Below, in pieces: positions 52,866-62,321 of a DNA stretch of 64,000 nt (positions within the stretch are counted from its first letter, which is position 1; each line of letters starts with the position of its first letter). This DNA is from Lachnospiraceae bacterium. GTDB lineage: Bacteria > Bacillota > Clostridia > Lachnospirales > Lachnospiraceae. A model generated the notes under the pieces. That model saw nothing but the letters and a program-made list of their open reading frames with translations, had not been told where the DNA came from and made no database searches. A program made the translations under genes and the position numbers. Location of the stretch: assembly GCA_017470985.1 (NCBI GenBank), contig JAFUXA010000009.1, forward strand, positions 62,001-126,000, read 5' to 3'.

Positions 52866-54221
52866 ATGGCTAAAGATACAACAAAGAGCCTGACTACAGG
52901 CAGTCCTACAAAATTAATTATTGGTTTCGCTCTTCCACTTCTTGTGGGTATGCTTTTTCAGCAATTCTACAGTTTGGTGGATACTATAATTGTAGGTAAG
53001 ACTCTGGGAGTAGACGCCCTGGCGGCAGTTGGCTCAACCGGTTCTATCAATTTCATGATTATAGGATTTGCCATGGGTATATGTAGCGGATTTGCTATTC
53101 CTGTAGCTCAGAGATTTGGTGCAGAGGACTACAAGAGCATGAGAAAGTTCGTGGCAAACAGTGTGTGGCTATCTATTATTATCTCTGTGGTGATGACAAT
53201 TGTAGTAGTGGCTCTCACCAGACAGATTCTAATATGGATGAATACGCCTGACAATATTATTGAGCAGGCTTACTCTTATATAGTTGTAATATTTGCAGGA
53301 ATTCCAGTTATATTCCTATACAATATGACTTCAGGAATTATGCGTTCTCTGGGAGACAGCAAGACACCTGTCTATTTCCTGCTTATGGCTTCAGCTATAA
53401 ATATAGCTCTTGATGTAGTCTTTATTGTATATATTGGCATGGGTGTAGAGGGAGCAGGATATGCTACTATTATTTCCCAGGCTATATCAGGGGTTGCCTG
53501 TCTGATATATATTATTTTCAAATTTCCATTGCTGAAGATTCAGCGGGATGAATGGCTGTGGGACAATGGTATGGTTTCAAGACTTTTAGGAATGGGCGTT
53601 CCAATGGGATTGCAGTATTCCATAACTGCTATCGGTTCTGTGATTCTACAGACTGCGGTAAATGGTTTGGGTTCTGCAGCTGTTGCTTCCATGACTGCGG
53701 CAAATAGAATTGCAATGTTTATGGTGACACCTTTTGATGCCCTTGGTTCTACAATGGCAACCTACGGCGGACAAAATGTGGGTGCTCGCAAGCTTGAGAG
53801 ATTGAAATCAGGATTGAAGTCAGCTCAGCTTCTAGGTTCAGCATATTCTCTTGTGGCTCTTGCTATTATATATTTTGGAGCTGATTACTTGTTACTTCTA
53901 TTCCTGGATGCATCAGAGACTGCTATTATTGCAGATGCCAAGACATTTATGATTATACAGGCGCTGTTTTATATACCTCTTGTTGCTGTAAATGTATTTA
54001 GATTTATCATACAGGGAATGGGATTTTCTACCTTTGCAATACTTGCAGGTGTTATGGAAATGATTGCCAGAACGGCAGCAGCCTTTACTTTAGTTCCATG
54101 GTTTGGATTCCTGGGAGCATGTTTTGCCAGCCCATTGGCATGGATATTTGCAGATGCCTTTTTGGTACCGGCATTTTTCGGAACATATAAGAAGCTGGAG
54201 CAGAAGCAATCTAAGATTTAA
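52866..54221 (+). CDS. MATE family efflux transporter
   Basis: 451 aa with about 12 hydrophobic helices. MATE features: FALPLLVGMLFQQFYSLVDTIIVGKTLGVDALAAVGST near the N-terminus, and the repeat in the second half (ANRIAMFMVTPFDALGSTMATYGGQNVGA). Exports cationic compounds using Na+ or H+ gradients; substrate unknown. GGAGAT precedes ATG 52866. Ends at a bidirectional terminator. Confidence 0.93.
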   Translation: MAKDTTKSLTTGSPTKLIIGFALPLLVGMLFQQFYSLVDTIIVGKTLGVDALAAVGSTGSINFMIIGFAMGICSGFAIPVAQRFGAEDYKSMRKFVANSVWLSIIISVVMTIVVVALTRQILIWMNTPDNIIEQAYSYIVVIFAGIPVIFLYNMTSGIMRSLGDSKTPVYFLLMASAINIALDVVFIVYIGMGVEGAGYATIISQAISGVACLIYIIFKFPLLKIQRDEWLWDNGMVSRLLGMGVPMGLQYSITAIGSVILQTAVNGLGSAAVASMTAANRIAMFMVTPFDALGSTMATYGGQNVGARKLERLKSGLKSAQLLGSAYSLVALAIIYFGADYLLLLFLDASETAIIADAKTFMIIQALFYIPLVAVNVFRFIIQGMGFSTFAILAGVMEMIARTAAAFTLVPWFGFLGACFASPLAWIFADAFLVPAFFGTYKKLEQKQSKI

Positions 54222-54227
54222 AAATAA

Positions 54228-54262
54228 AACCTGAGAGCATTATACTCTCAGGTTATTTTTTT
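54228..54262. terminator. Bidirectional terminator between MATE gene and FakA-like gene
   Basis: AACCTGAGAG (54228-54237) pairs with CTCTCAGGTT (54245-54254). ATTTTTTT follows on the plus strand, TTATTTTT on the minus strand. Confidence 0.9.
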
Positions 54263-54575
54263 AGCCCATAAGACCTCTCTGCTGACGGTCCATGTCCTCA
54301 ACTACGATGTCGTATATCTCTCCATGAGTTCTGCAGTAAGATAGCACATCCCATGGCTCATTTGTATGGTAGTGAAGCTTGATAATAGCCTTCTCACCAT
54401 TTACATCCTCACCGCTGTCGCCGGCGATTACCATTGAGTCACCTTTGATATTGGTAAGTACATATTCTCTAATCTCATCTGTCAGATCATCTGCTACATC
54501 ATCAGGATCATCTCCGTCTGCTACATATTGATCTAATAGAAGCTGTGTATCATAACGAAATTCTAATGGTTCCAT
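54261..54575 (-). CDS. Stand-alone FakA/YloV C-terminal-domain-like protein
   Basis: 104 aa. The segment GDSMVIAGD...AIIKLHYHTNEPWDVLSYCRTHGEIYDIVVEDM closely follows the C-terminal domain of the fatty-acid kinase FakA (YloV), where GDS...(V/A)GD...KVH(I/V)H(T/S)..PG.VL.YA...G.(L)..I.IENM is conserved. The DhaL/kinase and middle domains are missing, so it cannot phosphorylate fatty acids itself. It may be a remnant or a FakB-interacting adaptor. A good ribosome site (GAAAGGAA) precedes ATG 54575, so it seems expressed. Confidence 0.7.
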   Translation of the reverse strand: MEPLEFRYDTQLLLDQYVADGDDPDDVADDLTDEIREYVLTNIKGDSMVIAGDSGEDVNGEKAIIKLHYHTNEPWDVLSYCRTHGEIYDIVVEDMDRQQRGLMG

Positions 54576-54675
54576 AATTTTTCCTTTCTGAAATAGATTT
54601 CATTTTCCATGCCATTATATCAAGAGAACATTTCTTTGTAAATGATATGAAATACATTAGTTAGTTAAAACAAAC

Positions 54676-54704
54676 TTGACAGATACCCCACGGGGGTATA
54701 TTAT
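54676..54704 (+). promoter_or_regulatory. csoR-copA promoter
   Basis: TTGACA (54676-54681), 17-bp spacer, TATTAT (54699-54704). The whole spacer is occupied by the first CsoR operator. Confidence 0.88.
54683..54699. promoter_or_regulatory. CsoR operator 1
   Basis: ATACCCC-ACG-GGGGTAT, a 17-bp G-tract palindrome of the kind CsoR/RcnR proteins bind, lying between -35 and -10. Repressor binding here would block RNA polymerase directly. Confidence 0.85.
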
Positions 54705-54720
54705 TATGCACATAGGATGG

Positions 54721-54737
54721 ATACCCCATAGGGGTAT
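54721..54737. promoter_or_regulatory. CsoR operator 2
   Basis: ATACCCC-ATA-GGGGTAT, second 17-bp palindrome, centred 38 bp from the first, in the 5' leader just before the ribosome site. Confidence 0.85.
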
Positions 54738-54754
54738 GTTTGGAGGTGACAAAT

Positions 54755-55117
54755 ATGTCAGAGAATAACAAGATAGATATAGCTGCTATGGATGGAAACA
54801 GTTGTGAAGATATTACAGAAAGCCCAGGGTGTTGCTGTCATAGAACCAAGGAGAGAAGTGAGAAGGAGTACAAGGATTTAATCAATAGATTAAATCGTAT
54901 AGAAGGTCAGGTTCGCGGTGTGACCAACATGGTTCAAAATGATGCTTATTGCGTGGATATATTGGTGCAGGTCAGCGCAATTAGAAGTGCATTGAATTCA
55001 TTTAACAAAGTGCTTCTGGAGAATCACATTAAGACATGTGTCAAGGATGATATCTTGTCCGGCAGTGATGACAAGGTGGAAGAGTTGGTTGACACCATTC
55101 AGAAACTTATGAAGTAG
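54755..55117 (+). CDS. csoR: Copper-sensing transcriptional repressor CsoR
   Basis: 120 aa from ATG 54755 (GGAGGTGAC upstream; TTG 54740 rejected). CsoR body: RLNRIEGQVRGVTNMV, DILVQVSAIRSALNSFNKVLLENHIKTC. Cu(I) ligands are C66, H91 and C95; the W position, 32 residues before C66, is Arg, as expected for copper rather than nickel sensors. An extra N-terminal CCCH cluster (residues 26-29) may also bind metal. It represses copA through the two operators upstream. Confidence 0.93.
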   Translation: MSENNKIDIAAMDGNSCEDITESPGCCCHRTKERSEKEYKDLINRLNRIEGQVRGVTNMVQNDAYCVDILVQVSAIRSALNSFNKVLLENHIKTCVKDDILSGSDDKVEELVDTIQKLMK

Positions 55118-55140
55118 CGGTTGTTAAAAGAGGTACAGAT

Positions 55141-57822
55141 ATGCAGAAATATAATGTGACTGGAATGAGTTGTGCAGCCTGTAGCGCCAGGGTGGACAAG
55201 GCTGTGAGAAATATTGAGGGAGTTGATGAGGTTGCAGTAAATCTCCTGACAAATTCCATGAATGTGGAAGGACATGTGGATTGCCAGGCAGTAGTGGCAG
55301 CAGTGGAGGCTGCTGGATATGGAGCAGAACTAGTGGAGGACAATTCTAATACCCAAGGCAATTCAAGGGGCTTAACTAATGGAGATAATGAAGCTGATAA
55401 ATCTACAGTTAGAAAGCGAAGTTCTCAGGATCTAAATAAAACTCAGAAAGCAGAATTTAATGCCATCAGAAGGAGATTGATTACTTCTCTGGTTTTCCTC
55501 CTGCCTCTCATGTATATAACAATGGGACATATAATGTGGAAGTGGCCTCTGCCTGCGGTGTTAGGGGACAATCCTATGGCCATAGGTTTGCTGGAGATGA
55601 CTATAACCGGAATCATCATGGTTATCAATCAGAAGTTTTTCATAAATGGTTTCAAGGGCTTGAGACATATGGCTCCTAATATGGATACCCTGGTGGCTTT
55701 AGGAGCGGGGGTGTCATTTGCCTATAGCTTAGTGGTGCTTTTTCAAATGACAGCTGTGCCACCGGCAGAAGCAGCTATGACCATGGATGGAATGGAAGCT
55801 GGTGGAGCAATGCCTAGAATCCACGAACTGCTTCACGGACTTTATTTTGAATCCGCAGCAATGATACTGACTTTGATTACTGTAGGTAAACTTTTAGAAT
55901 CTTATTCCAAAGGTCGAACCACAGATGCTTTGAAAGGCCTTATGGATCTCACACCTCAGGAGGCTAGAGTTGTGCGTCAGGATCAGGAGATGATGGTTTC
56001 TGTGGAGGAGGTTTTGGTTGGAGATATCTATGTTGTAAAACCGGGAGAATCAATTCCTGTGGATGGCGTCATTGTGTCAGGAGGAGGAGCTGTAGATGAG
56101 TCTGCTCTAACCGGGGAAAGTATTCCGGTAGATAAGGCAGAAGGCCATGAGGTTACAGCAGCTACCATAAATGTGGATGGATATATGACCTGTCGGGCTA
56201 CCCGCGTGGGAAATGATACAACTATCTCTCAGATAATCAAGATGGTATCAGATTCCGCAGCTACCAAGGCTCCAATTGCCAAGGTGGCAGACAAGGTATC
56301 CGGAGTGTTTGTTCCAATTGTGCTTATAATTGCACTTATAACTTTGGCAGTCTGGCTTCTTGCGGGAGAGACAGTAGGATTTGCTCTGGCGAGAGCTATA
56401 TCGGTATTGGTTATAAGTTGCCCTTGTGCTTTGGGCCTTGCCACACCTGTAGCCATTATGGTGGGAAATGGCATAGGAGCCCGCAATGGAATATTATTTA
56501 AAAACGCAACTGCTCTGGAAAATGTTGGCAAAACGGAAGTTGTAGTATTTGACAAGACCGGCACGGTTACCACAGGAAAGCCGAAGGTTATGGATGTGAT
56601 TCCAAATGATAATATTTCACAGGAAGACCTGCTTAAATATGCAGCTGCTGTGGAGGCCAAAAGCTCTCATCCTCTGGCTAGGGCTGTTATAGATTATGCG
56701 GATAATCAGGCGGTTCAGATTCTAGATGTATCTGATTTCAAAAATATAACCGGTCAGGGCGTTACTGCTGAATTGAATGGTTCTCAATTATATGGAGGCA
56801 AAGCTGAATATATAAGAGAAAAGGTTGGGGAAGCTTATGACGCATTTGCCCTGAAACATAATGTGGCAAATATGGCTGCCCAGGGAGCCACACCACTGTT
56901 TTTTGCAGTTGATGACCAAATGTATGGAATGATTACAGTGGCTGATGAGATAAAAGAGGACAGCGCTCAGGCTGTAAAGTGGCTTCATGCAATGGGTATC
57001 AAGACGGTTATGCTTACAGGTGATCGAATTGAGACTGCTAGAGTTATTGCTGCCAAGGCAGGCATAGAAAATGTTATTGCAGGTGTGCTGCCAAATACTA
57101 AATCAGAGGTTGTGCAGGCTATTTCAGAGCGAGCCAAGGTTATGATGGTTGGAGATGGAATAAATGATGCTCCGGCCCTGACAGCTGCAGATAACGGTGT
57201 GGCCATTGGAGCCGGCGCTGATATTGCAATGGATGCCGCTGAGGTTGTATTGGTTGAGAATCGAATGACAGATGTGGTATCAGCCATTAGATTAAGTAAG
57301 TATACTTTGAGAAATATTTATGAAAATCTCTTCTGGGCATTTTTCTATAATATAATATGTATACCCATTGCTGCAGGAGCCTGGATACATTTAACAGGCT
57401 GGGAAATGAATCCTATGTACGGAGCCGCGGCCATGAGTCTGTCAAGCTTCTGCGTGGTAATGAATGCGCTGCGATTGAATCTGTATGACATTCGCAAAGA
57501 GACTAGAATTAGTAAGTCAAAGAGTGAAGAAGATGCAATCTCAAATTATCTGAAGGAAATAGTAGATAAATATGTGGTTGTTGATTTGTTAAAAGAAAAT
57601 GGAGGTAACAAGATGAATACTGTATTAAATGTAGAAGGAATGATGTGTGCCCACTGCGAGGCTCATGTAAAGGAAGCTTTGGAGAAGCTGGATGGTGTTG
57701 TGAAAGCTACAGCAGACCATGATGCCAACCAGGTGGAAGTTGAGTTGAATGGCAATGTGTCAGAGGAAACTTTTGCCAAGGCTATAGCTGATGCAGGTTA
57801 TGAATTCAAGGGAATTAAATAA
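55141..57822 (+). CDS. copA: Copper-exporting P1B-type ATPase CopA with fused C-terminal CopZ-like domain
   Basis: 893 aa, 23 bp after csoR. N-terminal HMA domain with C11-AA-C14; eight membrane helices with the CPC motif (C427-P-C429); phosphorylation motif DKTGT at 471; SSHPLA; hinge GDGIND near 672. A second HMA domain forms residues about 825-893, with C836-AH-C839. This domain is preceded by a linker and by its own ribosome site and ATG, so it can also be made separately. Pumps Cu(I) out of the cell. The fused C-terminal domain is uncommon in single-copy CopA. Confidence 0.95.
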   Translation: MQKYNVTGMSCAACSARVDKAVRNIEGVDEVAVNLLTNSMNVEGHVDCQAVVAAVEAAGYGAELVEDNSNTQGNSRGLTNGDNEADKSTVRKRSSQDLNKTQKAEFNAIRRRLITSLVFLLPLMYITMGHIMWKWPLPAVLGDNPMAIGLLEMTITGIIMVINQKFFINGFKGLRHMAPNMDTLVALGAGVSFAYSLVVLFQMTAVPPAEAAMTMDGMEAGGAMPRIHELLHGLYFESAAMILTLITVGKLLESYSKGRTTDALKGLMDLTPQEARVVRQDQEMMVSVEEVLVGDIYVVKPGESIPVDGVIVSGGGAVDESALTGESIPVDKAEGHEVTAATINVDGYMTCRATRVGNDTTISQIIKMVSDSAATKAPIAKVADKVSGVFVPIVLIIALITLAVWLLAGETVGFALARAISVLVISCPCALGLATPVAIMVGNGIGARNGILFKNATALENVGKTEVVVFDKTGTVTTGKPKVMDVIPNDNISQEDLLKYAAAVEAKSSHPLARAVIDYADNQAVQILDVSDFKNITGQGVTAELNGSQLYGGKAEYIREKVGEAYDAFALKHNVANMAAQGATPLFFAVDDQMYGMITVADEIKEDSAQAVKWLHAMGIKTVMLTGDRIETARVIAAKAGIENVIAGVLPNTKSEVVQAISERAKVMMVGDGINDAPALTAADNGVAIGAGADIAMDAAEVVLVENRMTDVVSAIRLSKYTLRNIYENLFWAFFYNIICIPIAAGAWIHLTGWEMNPMYGAAAMSLSSFCVVMNALRLNLYDIRKETRISKSKSEEDAISNYLKEIVDKYVVVDLLKENGGNKMNTVLNVEGMMCAHCEAHVKEALEKLDGVVKATADHDANQVEVELNGNVSEETFAKAIADAGYEFKGIK
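57613..57822 (+). CDS. copZ: Nested in-frame CopZ-like copper chaperone
   Basis: 69 aa if translated from ATG 57613, in frame with copA. GGAGG lies at 57601-57605, 7 bp before the ATG, in the middle of a coding region. The product would be a textbook-length CopZ (NVEGMMCAHCEAHVKEAL, one HMA domain with CAHC). It therefore looks like a former separate gene whose upstream stop was lost, or a true internal start giving both a fused and a free chaperone. Separate translation is inferred. Confidence 0.6.
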   Translation: MNTVLNVEGMMCAHCEAHVKEALEKLDGVVKATADHDANQVEVELNGNVSEETFAKAIADAGYEFKGIK

Positions 57823-57835
57823 AATATTAATTAAG

Positions 57836-57865
57836 CACGCTGGTATTGTAATGGGTACCAGCGTG
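57836..57865 (+). terminator. Hairpin after copA
   Basis: CACGCTGGTA (57836-57845) pairs perfectly with TACCAGCGTG (57856-57865). TATTATTATTATGG follows, a poor T-tract, so termination may be incomplete. Confidence 0.65.
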
Positions 57866-57934
57866 TATTATTATTATGGATAAATATAAGTATTTAAGAA
57901 GTTATAAGTTATAAAAGGGTAGAAGGAATAAGAC

Positions 57935-59125
57935 ATGATTAATGAACAATTTAAACAGATGCTTGGCGCAAAATCTGTAATCAGAGAATTGAGCGAGTAT
58001 GCAACCAAAAGAGGGACAGAAATAGGATATGACAATGTATTTGATTACAGTTTGGGAAATCCATCTGTACCCTGTCCGGACAGTTATACAGAGGCTGTGC
58101 TGGATATTCACCAGAATATGAATCCTATGGAGATTCATGGTTATAGTCCATCAACTACTTTGCCATCTGCAAGACAGGCGGTGGCTGACAGTTTAAATGA
58201 GAGATTTCAGATGGATTATGCTATGGAGCATATTTTCATGACGTCCGGTGCTGCAGGGGCATTGGCTCATGCTTTGAGGGCAGTGACAAAACCTGGAGAC
58301 AAGGTAATAACATTTGCACCATTTTTCCCTGAGTACATACCATATGTAACAGGATGCGGTGATGAGCTGGTGGTAGTTCCTGCAAACACAGAGGATTTTC
58401 AGATTAACTTTGAAGCCTTTAAAGACATGCTTACAGAGGATGTAATGGCAGTTTTGATAAATACTCCAAACAATCCTTCAGGCGTTGTATATTCGAAGGA
58501 AACTATTCAGGAGATGGCGCGCATTTTACAGGAGGCACAAGATCGCTTTGGACATGATATCTTCCTTATTAGCGATGAGCCTTATCGTGAGATTCTGTTC
58601 GATGGTGAGACATATACATATCCAAGTAAGTTCTACGATAATACATTGAGCTGCTATTCTTTTTCCAAGAGCTTAAGTCTGCCGGGAGAGAGAATTGGAT
58701 ATGTGGCAGTTAATCCGAGAGCGACTGATGCAGACATATTGGTTGCCATTATGGCACAGATCAGTCGAGGTATCGGCCATAATTGCCCATCTTCATCAGT
58801 TCAGTTGGCGGTATCACGAGCTTTGGATGATACCAGTGATTTGTCAGTATATGAAACCAATATGAATATTTTGTATGATGAGCTTGTAAAGCTTGGATTC
58901 AATGTGGTGAGACCAGGGGGAACTTTTTACATTTTCCCACAGGCTCTAGAGGAGGATGCAGTTGCATTTTGCCAGAAGGCCAAGGAATATGATTTGATTT
59001 TGGTGCCATCAGATTCTTTTGGGGTGAAAGGATATTTCAGAATGGCATATTGTATAGATACAGAAAAGGTGCGCAGATCTGTTGAAGCGCTTCGCAGATT
59101 TATAGAGACGGAATACAAGAGATAG
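57935..59125 (+). CDS. PLP-dependent aminotransferase, class I/II
   Basis: 396 aa fold-type I aminotransferase. The PLP Lys is K245 in CYSFSKSLSLPGERIGY, with NNPSG (INTPNNPSGVVY) and SDEPYRE upstream and the substrate-carboxylate Arg in FRMAY. Substrate not determinable; the family includes aspartate and aromatic aminotransferases. GTAGAAGGAA precedes the start. The next gene begins 20 bp downstream, so it may be co-transcribed with the glycosyltransferase. Confidence 0.9.
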   Translation: MINEQFKQMLGAKSVIRELSEYATKRGTEIGYDNVFDYSLGNPSVPCPDSYTEAVLDIHQNMNPMEIHGYSPSTTLPSARQAVADSLNERFQMDYAMEHIFMTSGAAGALAHALRAVTKPGDKVITFAPFFPEYIPYVTGCGDELVVVPANTEDFQINFEAFKDMLTEDVMAVLINTPNNPSGVVYSKETIQEMARILQEAQDRFGHDIFLISDEPYREILFDGETYTYPSKFYDNTLSCYSFSKSLSLPGERIGYVAVNPRATDADILVAIMAQISRGIGHNCPSSSVQLAVSRALDDTSDLSVYETNMNILYDELVKLGFNVVRPGGTFYIFPQALEEDAVAFCQKAKEYDLILVPSDSFGVKGYFRMAYCIDTEKVRRSVEALRRFIETEYKR

Positions 59126-59145
59126 ACCGACAAGGAGGGGTTGTT

Positions 59146-60183
59146 ATGATTACAATTTCATTGTGCATGATAGTGAAAAACGAAGAGGAGGTTCTGGCAA
59201 GATGCTTGGATTCTGTGGCAGATCTTATGGATGAGATTATTATTGTGGATACTGGGTCCACTGATGCCACCAAGGAAATAGCTGCTAAGTATACTGACAA
59301 AGTATATGATTTCAAATGGACAGGAAGCTTCTCTGATGCGAGAAATTATTCCTTCTCACTGGCTACTCAGGAATATATATATGCTCCTGATGCTGATGAG
59401 ATGTTGGATGAGGAGAACAGGGAACATTTCCGCAAGTTGAAGGAAGTACTTCTGCCGGAAATTGAAATAGTACAGATGAAATATCGCACAGTGACAGAGT
59501 ATAATACTGTGTTAAATATTGCAAATGAATACAGACCGAAATTGTTCAAGAGACTTCGAGAATTTGTCTGGGTGGATCCTATTCATGAGACAGTGAGAAT
59601 TGAGCCGGTGGTATTTGACAGCGATATAGAGATATTGCATAAGCCAACTGGTATGCATAGCAAGAGAGATTTCGGAGTCTTCGAGAGACTGGTTAGAAAT
59701 TCGAAAGAGTTGTCGCCGAAGTTGTTCAAGATGTATATACGGGAGTTGTATCTCACAGGTGACAAGACGGATCTGTCCAATGCGGAGGATTATCTTATGC
59801 ATCTGTCTGACACGACCATGGATGTGGATGTGAAGAAATCAGTGGATAGTGTGCTATTGAAGAATTACAGATTAAATGGCAGGGAATATGATTTCTTGAA
59901 AACATTTGCCAAGGCTATTGTAAATGAGCCTTGCTCGGAGACCTGTTATGAAGCAGGATTATTTTACATGTCCAAGGAAGACTATGCCGAGGCATCCTTG
60001 TGGTTGTATAATGCGGCAAATGAGACTGAGTGCCTGATTGATGTACATTCATCTGGGGACAAGGCACTGGAGAATCTCATTAACTGCTACATGAAAATGG
60101 GAGAAGGTTACGAGGATTTAATTGCAGTGGCCAGTCAGAAACTAAAAGACTGGAAACTTCCGGAAGAGAGTGTTATAATTTAG
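59146..60183 (+). CDS. Family 2 glycosyltransferase with helical C-terminal region
   Basis: 345 aa. GT-A fold at about 1-170: ISLCMIVKNEEEVLARCLDSV, IIIVDTGSTDATKEIA, with the metal-binding DADE in YIYAPDADEML. The remaining half is helical and TPR-like (CYEAGLFYMSKEDYAEASLWLYNAA). This layout is typical of SunS-like and TPR-glycosyltransferases; donor and acceptor unknown, protein or peptide glycosylation possible. AAGGAGG precedes the start. No membrane anchor. Confidence 0.88.
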   Translation: MITISLCMIVKNEEEVLARCLDSVADLMDEIIIVDTGSTDATKEIAAKYTDKVYDFKWTGSFSDARNYSFSLATQEYIYAPDADEMLDEENREHFRKLKEVLLPEIEIVQMKYRTVTEYNTVLNIANEYRPKLFKRLREFVWVDPIHETVRIEPVVFDSDIEILHKPTGMHSKRDFGVFERLVRNSKELSPKLFKMYIRELYLTGDKTDLSNAEDYLMHLSDTTMDVDVKKSVDSVLLKNYRLNGREYDFLKTFAKAIVNEPCSETCYEAGLFYMSKEDYAEASLWLYNAANETECLIDVHSSGDKALENLINCYMKMGEGYEDLIAVASQKLKDWKLPEESVII

Positions 60184-60225
60184 ACAATGATAAAAAATTA
60201 ACAATGTTTTTCAGGGAGGCTTTTT

Positions 60226-61566
60226 ATGGATTTTACAAATGAGTACAATCAGAAATTAGTTTCAGCTGATGAGGCAGTGAAAGTTGTTAAATCAGGTGAT
60301 TGGGTAGACTATGGTTGGTGCGTGGGCACTGTTGATGCATTGGATGAGGCTCTGGCCAGGAGAACTGACGAGCTGAAGGATGTGAAGATTCGTGGTGGAA
60401 TCCTCTTCAAGATTCCTGCAGTATTTGCCAGAGAAGATGCAGGAGAACATTTCTGCTGGAATTCATGGCATATGAGCGGAGTCGAGAGAAAGCTCATCTC
60501 CATGGGAGTGGCTTATTATAATCCTTTGAAATATTCTGAGTTGCCTAGATATTATCGTGAGAATCTGGCACCTGTGGATGTGGCCATGATGCAGGTGGCA
60601 CCAATGGACAAGCATGGATATTTCAACTTCGGACCTAGCGCATCTCACATGGCAGCAGTATGTGAGAGAGCTGGCAAGATTATTGTGGAAGTAAATGAGA
60701 ATATGCCTCGCTGCCTGGGTGGATTTGAGGAAGGAATACATATCTCTCAGGTTGATTACATTGTGCAGGGCAAGAATCCAGCCCTTGGAGAATTGCCGGC
60801 AGGTGGCCCTGCTACTGAAGTTGATAAGAAGGTTGCGCAGCTTATTGTTGACGAGATTCCAAATGGAGCCTGCCTACAGCTTGGAATCGGTGGTATGCCA
60901 AATGCAGTCGGAGCATTGATTGCAGAATCTGATTTGAAGGATTTGGGTGTGCACACCGAGATGTATGTAGATGCCTTTGTTGATATTGCCAAGGCTGGCA
61001 AGATTACAGGCTTGAAGAAGAACATTGATAAGGGCAGACAGGTATATGCCTTTGGTGCAGGAACCAAGAAGATGTACGATTATCTGGATGACAATCCTGC
61101 TCTGATGAGTGCACCGGTTGATTATACCAATGGCATTGCCCAGATTTCTGCCATTGATAATTTCATTTCTATTAATAATGCTGTAGATATTGATTTGTAC
61201 GGACAGATTAATGCTGAGTCAGCAGGCGTGAAGCAGATAAGCGGTGCCGGCGGACAGTTGGATTTTGTATTAGGAGCATATCAGTCTAATGGCGGTAAGA
61301 GCTTCGTATGTATGTCATCTACATTTACAACCAAGGATGGCACAGTGAAGTCTCGTATCAGACCTACATTGGCAGAGGGCTCTACAGTAACAGATACCAG
61401 ACCAAATACTCATTATGTAGTTACAGAATATGGTAAGGTGTGTCTGAAGGGCATGTCCACATGGGAGAGAGCAGAGGCTCTTATCTCAATTGCTCATCCA
61501 GACTTTAGAGATGACCTTATCAAGGAAGCAGAAGCCATGAAGATCTGGCGTAGAAGTAATAGATAG
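60226..61566 (+). CDS. but: Butyryl-CoA:acetate CoA-transferase
   Basis: 446 aa acetyl-CoA hydrolase/transferase family. It moves CoA from butyryl-CoA to acetate, releasing butyrate, the last step of butyrate formation in Roseburia/Butyrivibrio-type gut and rumen bacteria. [13 protein letters not shown] and the catalytic-Glu block [22 protein letters not shown] (Glu near residue 331) are characteristic. A 4-hydroxybutyrate or propionyl transferase is a less likely alternative. AGGGAGG precedes the start; a terminator follows. Confidence 0.9.
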   Translation: MDFTNEYNQKLVSADEAVKVVKSGDWVDYGWCVGTVDALDEALARRTDELKDVKIRGGILFKIPAVFAREDAGEHFCWNSWHMSGVERKLISMGVAYYNPLKYSELPRYYRENLAPVDVAMMQVAPMDKHGYFNFGPSASHMAAVCERAGKIIVEVNENMPRCLGGFEEGIHISQVDYIVQGKNPALGELPAGGPATEVDKKVAQLIVDEIPNGACLQLGIGGMPNAVGALIAESDLKDLGVHTEMYVDAFVDIAKAGKITGLKKNIDKGRQVYAFGAGTKKMYDYLDDNPALMSAPVDYTNGIAQISAIDNFISINNAVDIDLYGQINAESAGVKQISGAGGQLDFVLGAYQSNGGKSFVCMSSTFTTKDGTVKSRIRPTLAEGSTVTDTRPNTHYVVTEYGKVCLKGMSTWERAEALISIAHPDFRDDLIKEAEAMKIWRRSNR

Positions 61567-61616
61567 TATTTTACAGTTGAGATTTGGTGAAATATTTATA
61601 ATCACAAATAATGAGG

Positions 61617-61644
61617 CTCCCGGGGTGATATCCTGGGAGTTTTT
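61617..61644 (+). terminator. Intrinsic terminator after but
   Basis: CTCCCGGG (61617-61624) pairs with CCTGGGAG (61632-61639), one wobble, then T5. A larger GAGGCTC/GAGCCTC pairing flanks it. Confidence 0.85.
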
Positions 61645-61764
61645 GCATTATGAGCCTCGTATCAGATGATAAATAATATAATAAAACTTTGATAAATAGT
61701 CATAAATCTGATAGTGTAAAATATGTAATAATTATATCAAAATAGAAAGTGGGGAATTAGGAAA

Positions 61765-62310
61765 ATGACAGGAATTATTGTGGCAGTAGTAATTGTAGCT
61801 TTATTGTTGGTATGGTTTATCTCAACTACCAATCATATTAGAGTGTTGGAAGTGAAAATCAATGAGGCGACTTCGGGAATTGATGTGGCACTTGAGAAGA
61901 GATATGCAGTGCTTACCAAGCAGATGGAAGTTGTGAGAAATGTATGCTCTGAGGAGCAGAAACTTGCATTTGAATCAATTAAGCTTCGCCAGGGAATGAG
62001 TCAGACAGAACAGGCTGAAGCTGCTGATAAGCTTGATAAGGTATCCAAGGAATTCAATGCATTGATGGAGAATTATCCAGAGATGAAATCCAATGAGAAT
62101 TTCGACACTCTGCAGAAGAGTGTAAATGATACAGAGGAGCATCTCCAGGCTGCCAGAAGATTATTTAATTCTAATGTATCAGCATATAACCAGTACATAG
62201 TTACATTTCCAACTTCTATTGTAGCTTCAATGACTGGTAAGGCTCAGAAAACTTTTTTTGAAGCTGATGAGACTAGAAAATCTGATGTGGATTTGTCCAT
62301 GAATATTTAA
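61765..62310 (+). CDS. LemA family protein
   Basis: 181 aa. One N-terminal membrane helix (about residues 4-20), then a long helical bundle. LemA motifs: NEATSGIDVALEKRYAVL, the conserved NFDTLQKSVNDTEEHLQAARRLFNSNVSAYN and FPTSIVA. Function unknown; often paired with a second membrane protein, here DUF3137 starting 11 bp later. GTGGGGAA precedes ATG 61765. Confidence 0.93.
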   Translation: MTGIIVAVVIVALLLVWFISTTNHIRVLEVKINEATSGIDVALEKRYAVLTKQMEVVRNVCSEEQKLAFESIKLRQGMSQTEQAEAADKLDKVSKEFNALMENYPEMKSNENFDTLQKSVNDTEEHLQAARRLFNSNVSAYNQYIVTFPTSIVASMTGKAQKTFFEADETRKSDVDLSMNI

Positions 62311-62321
62311 GGTGATGTGTT

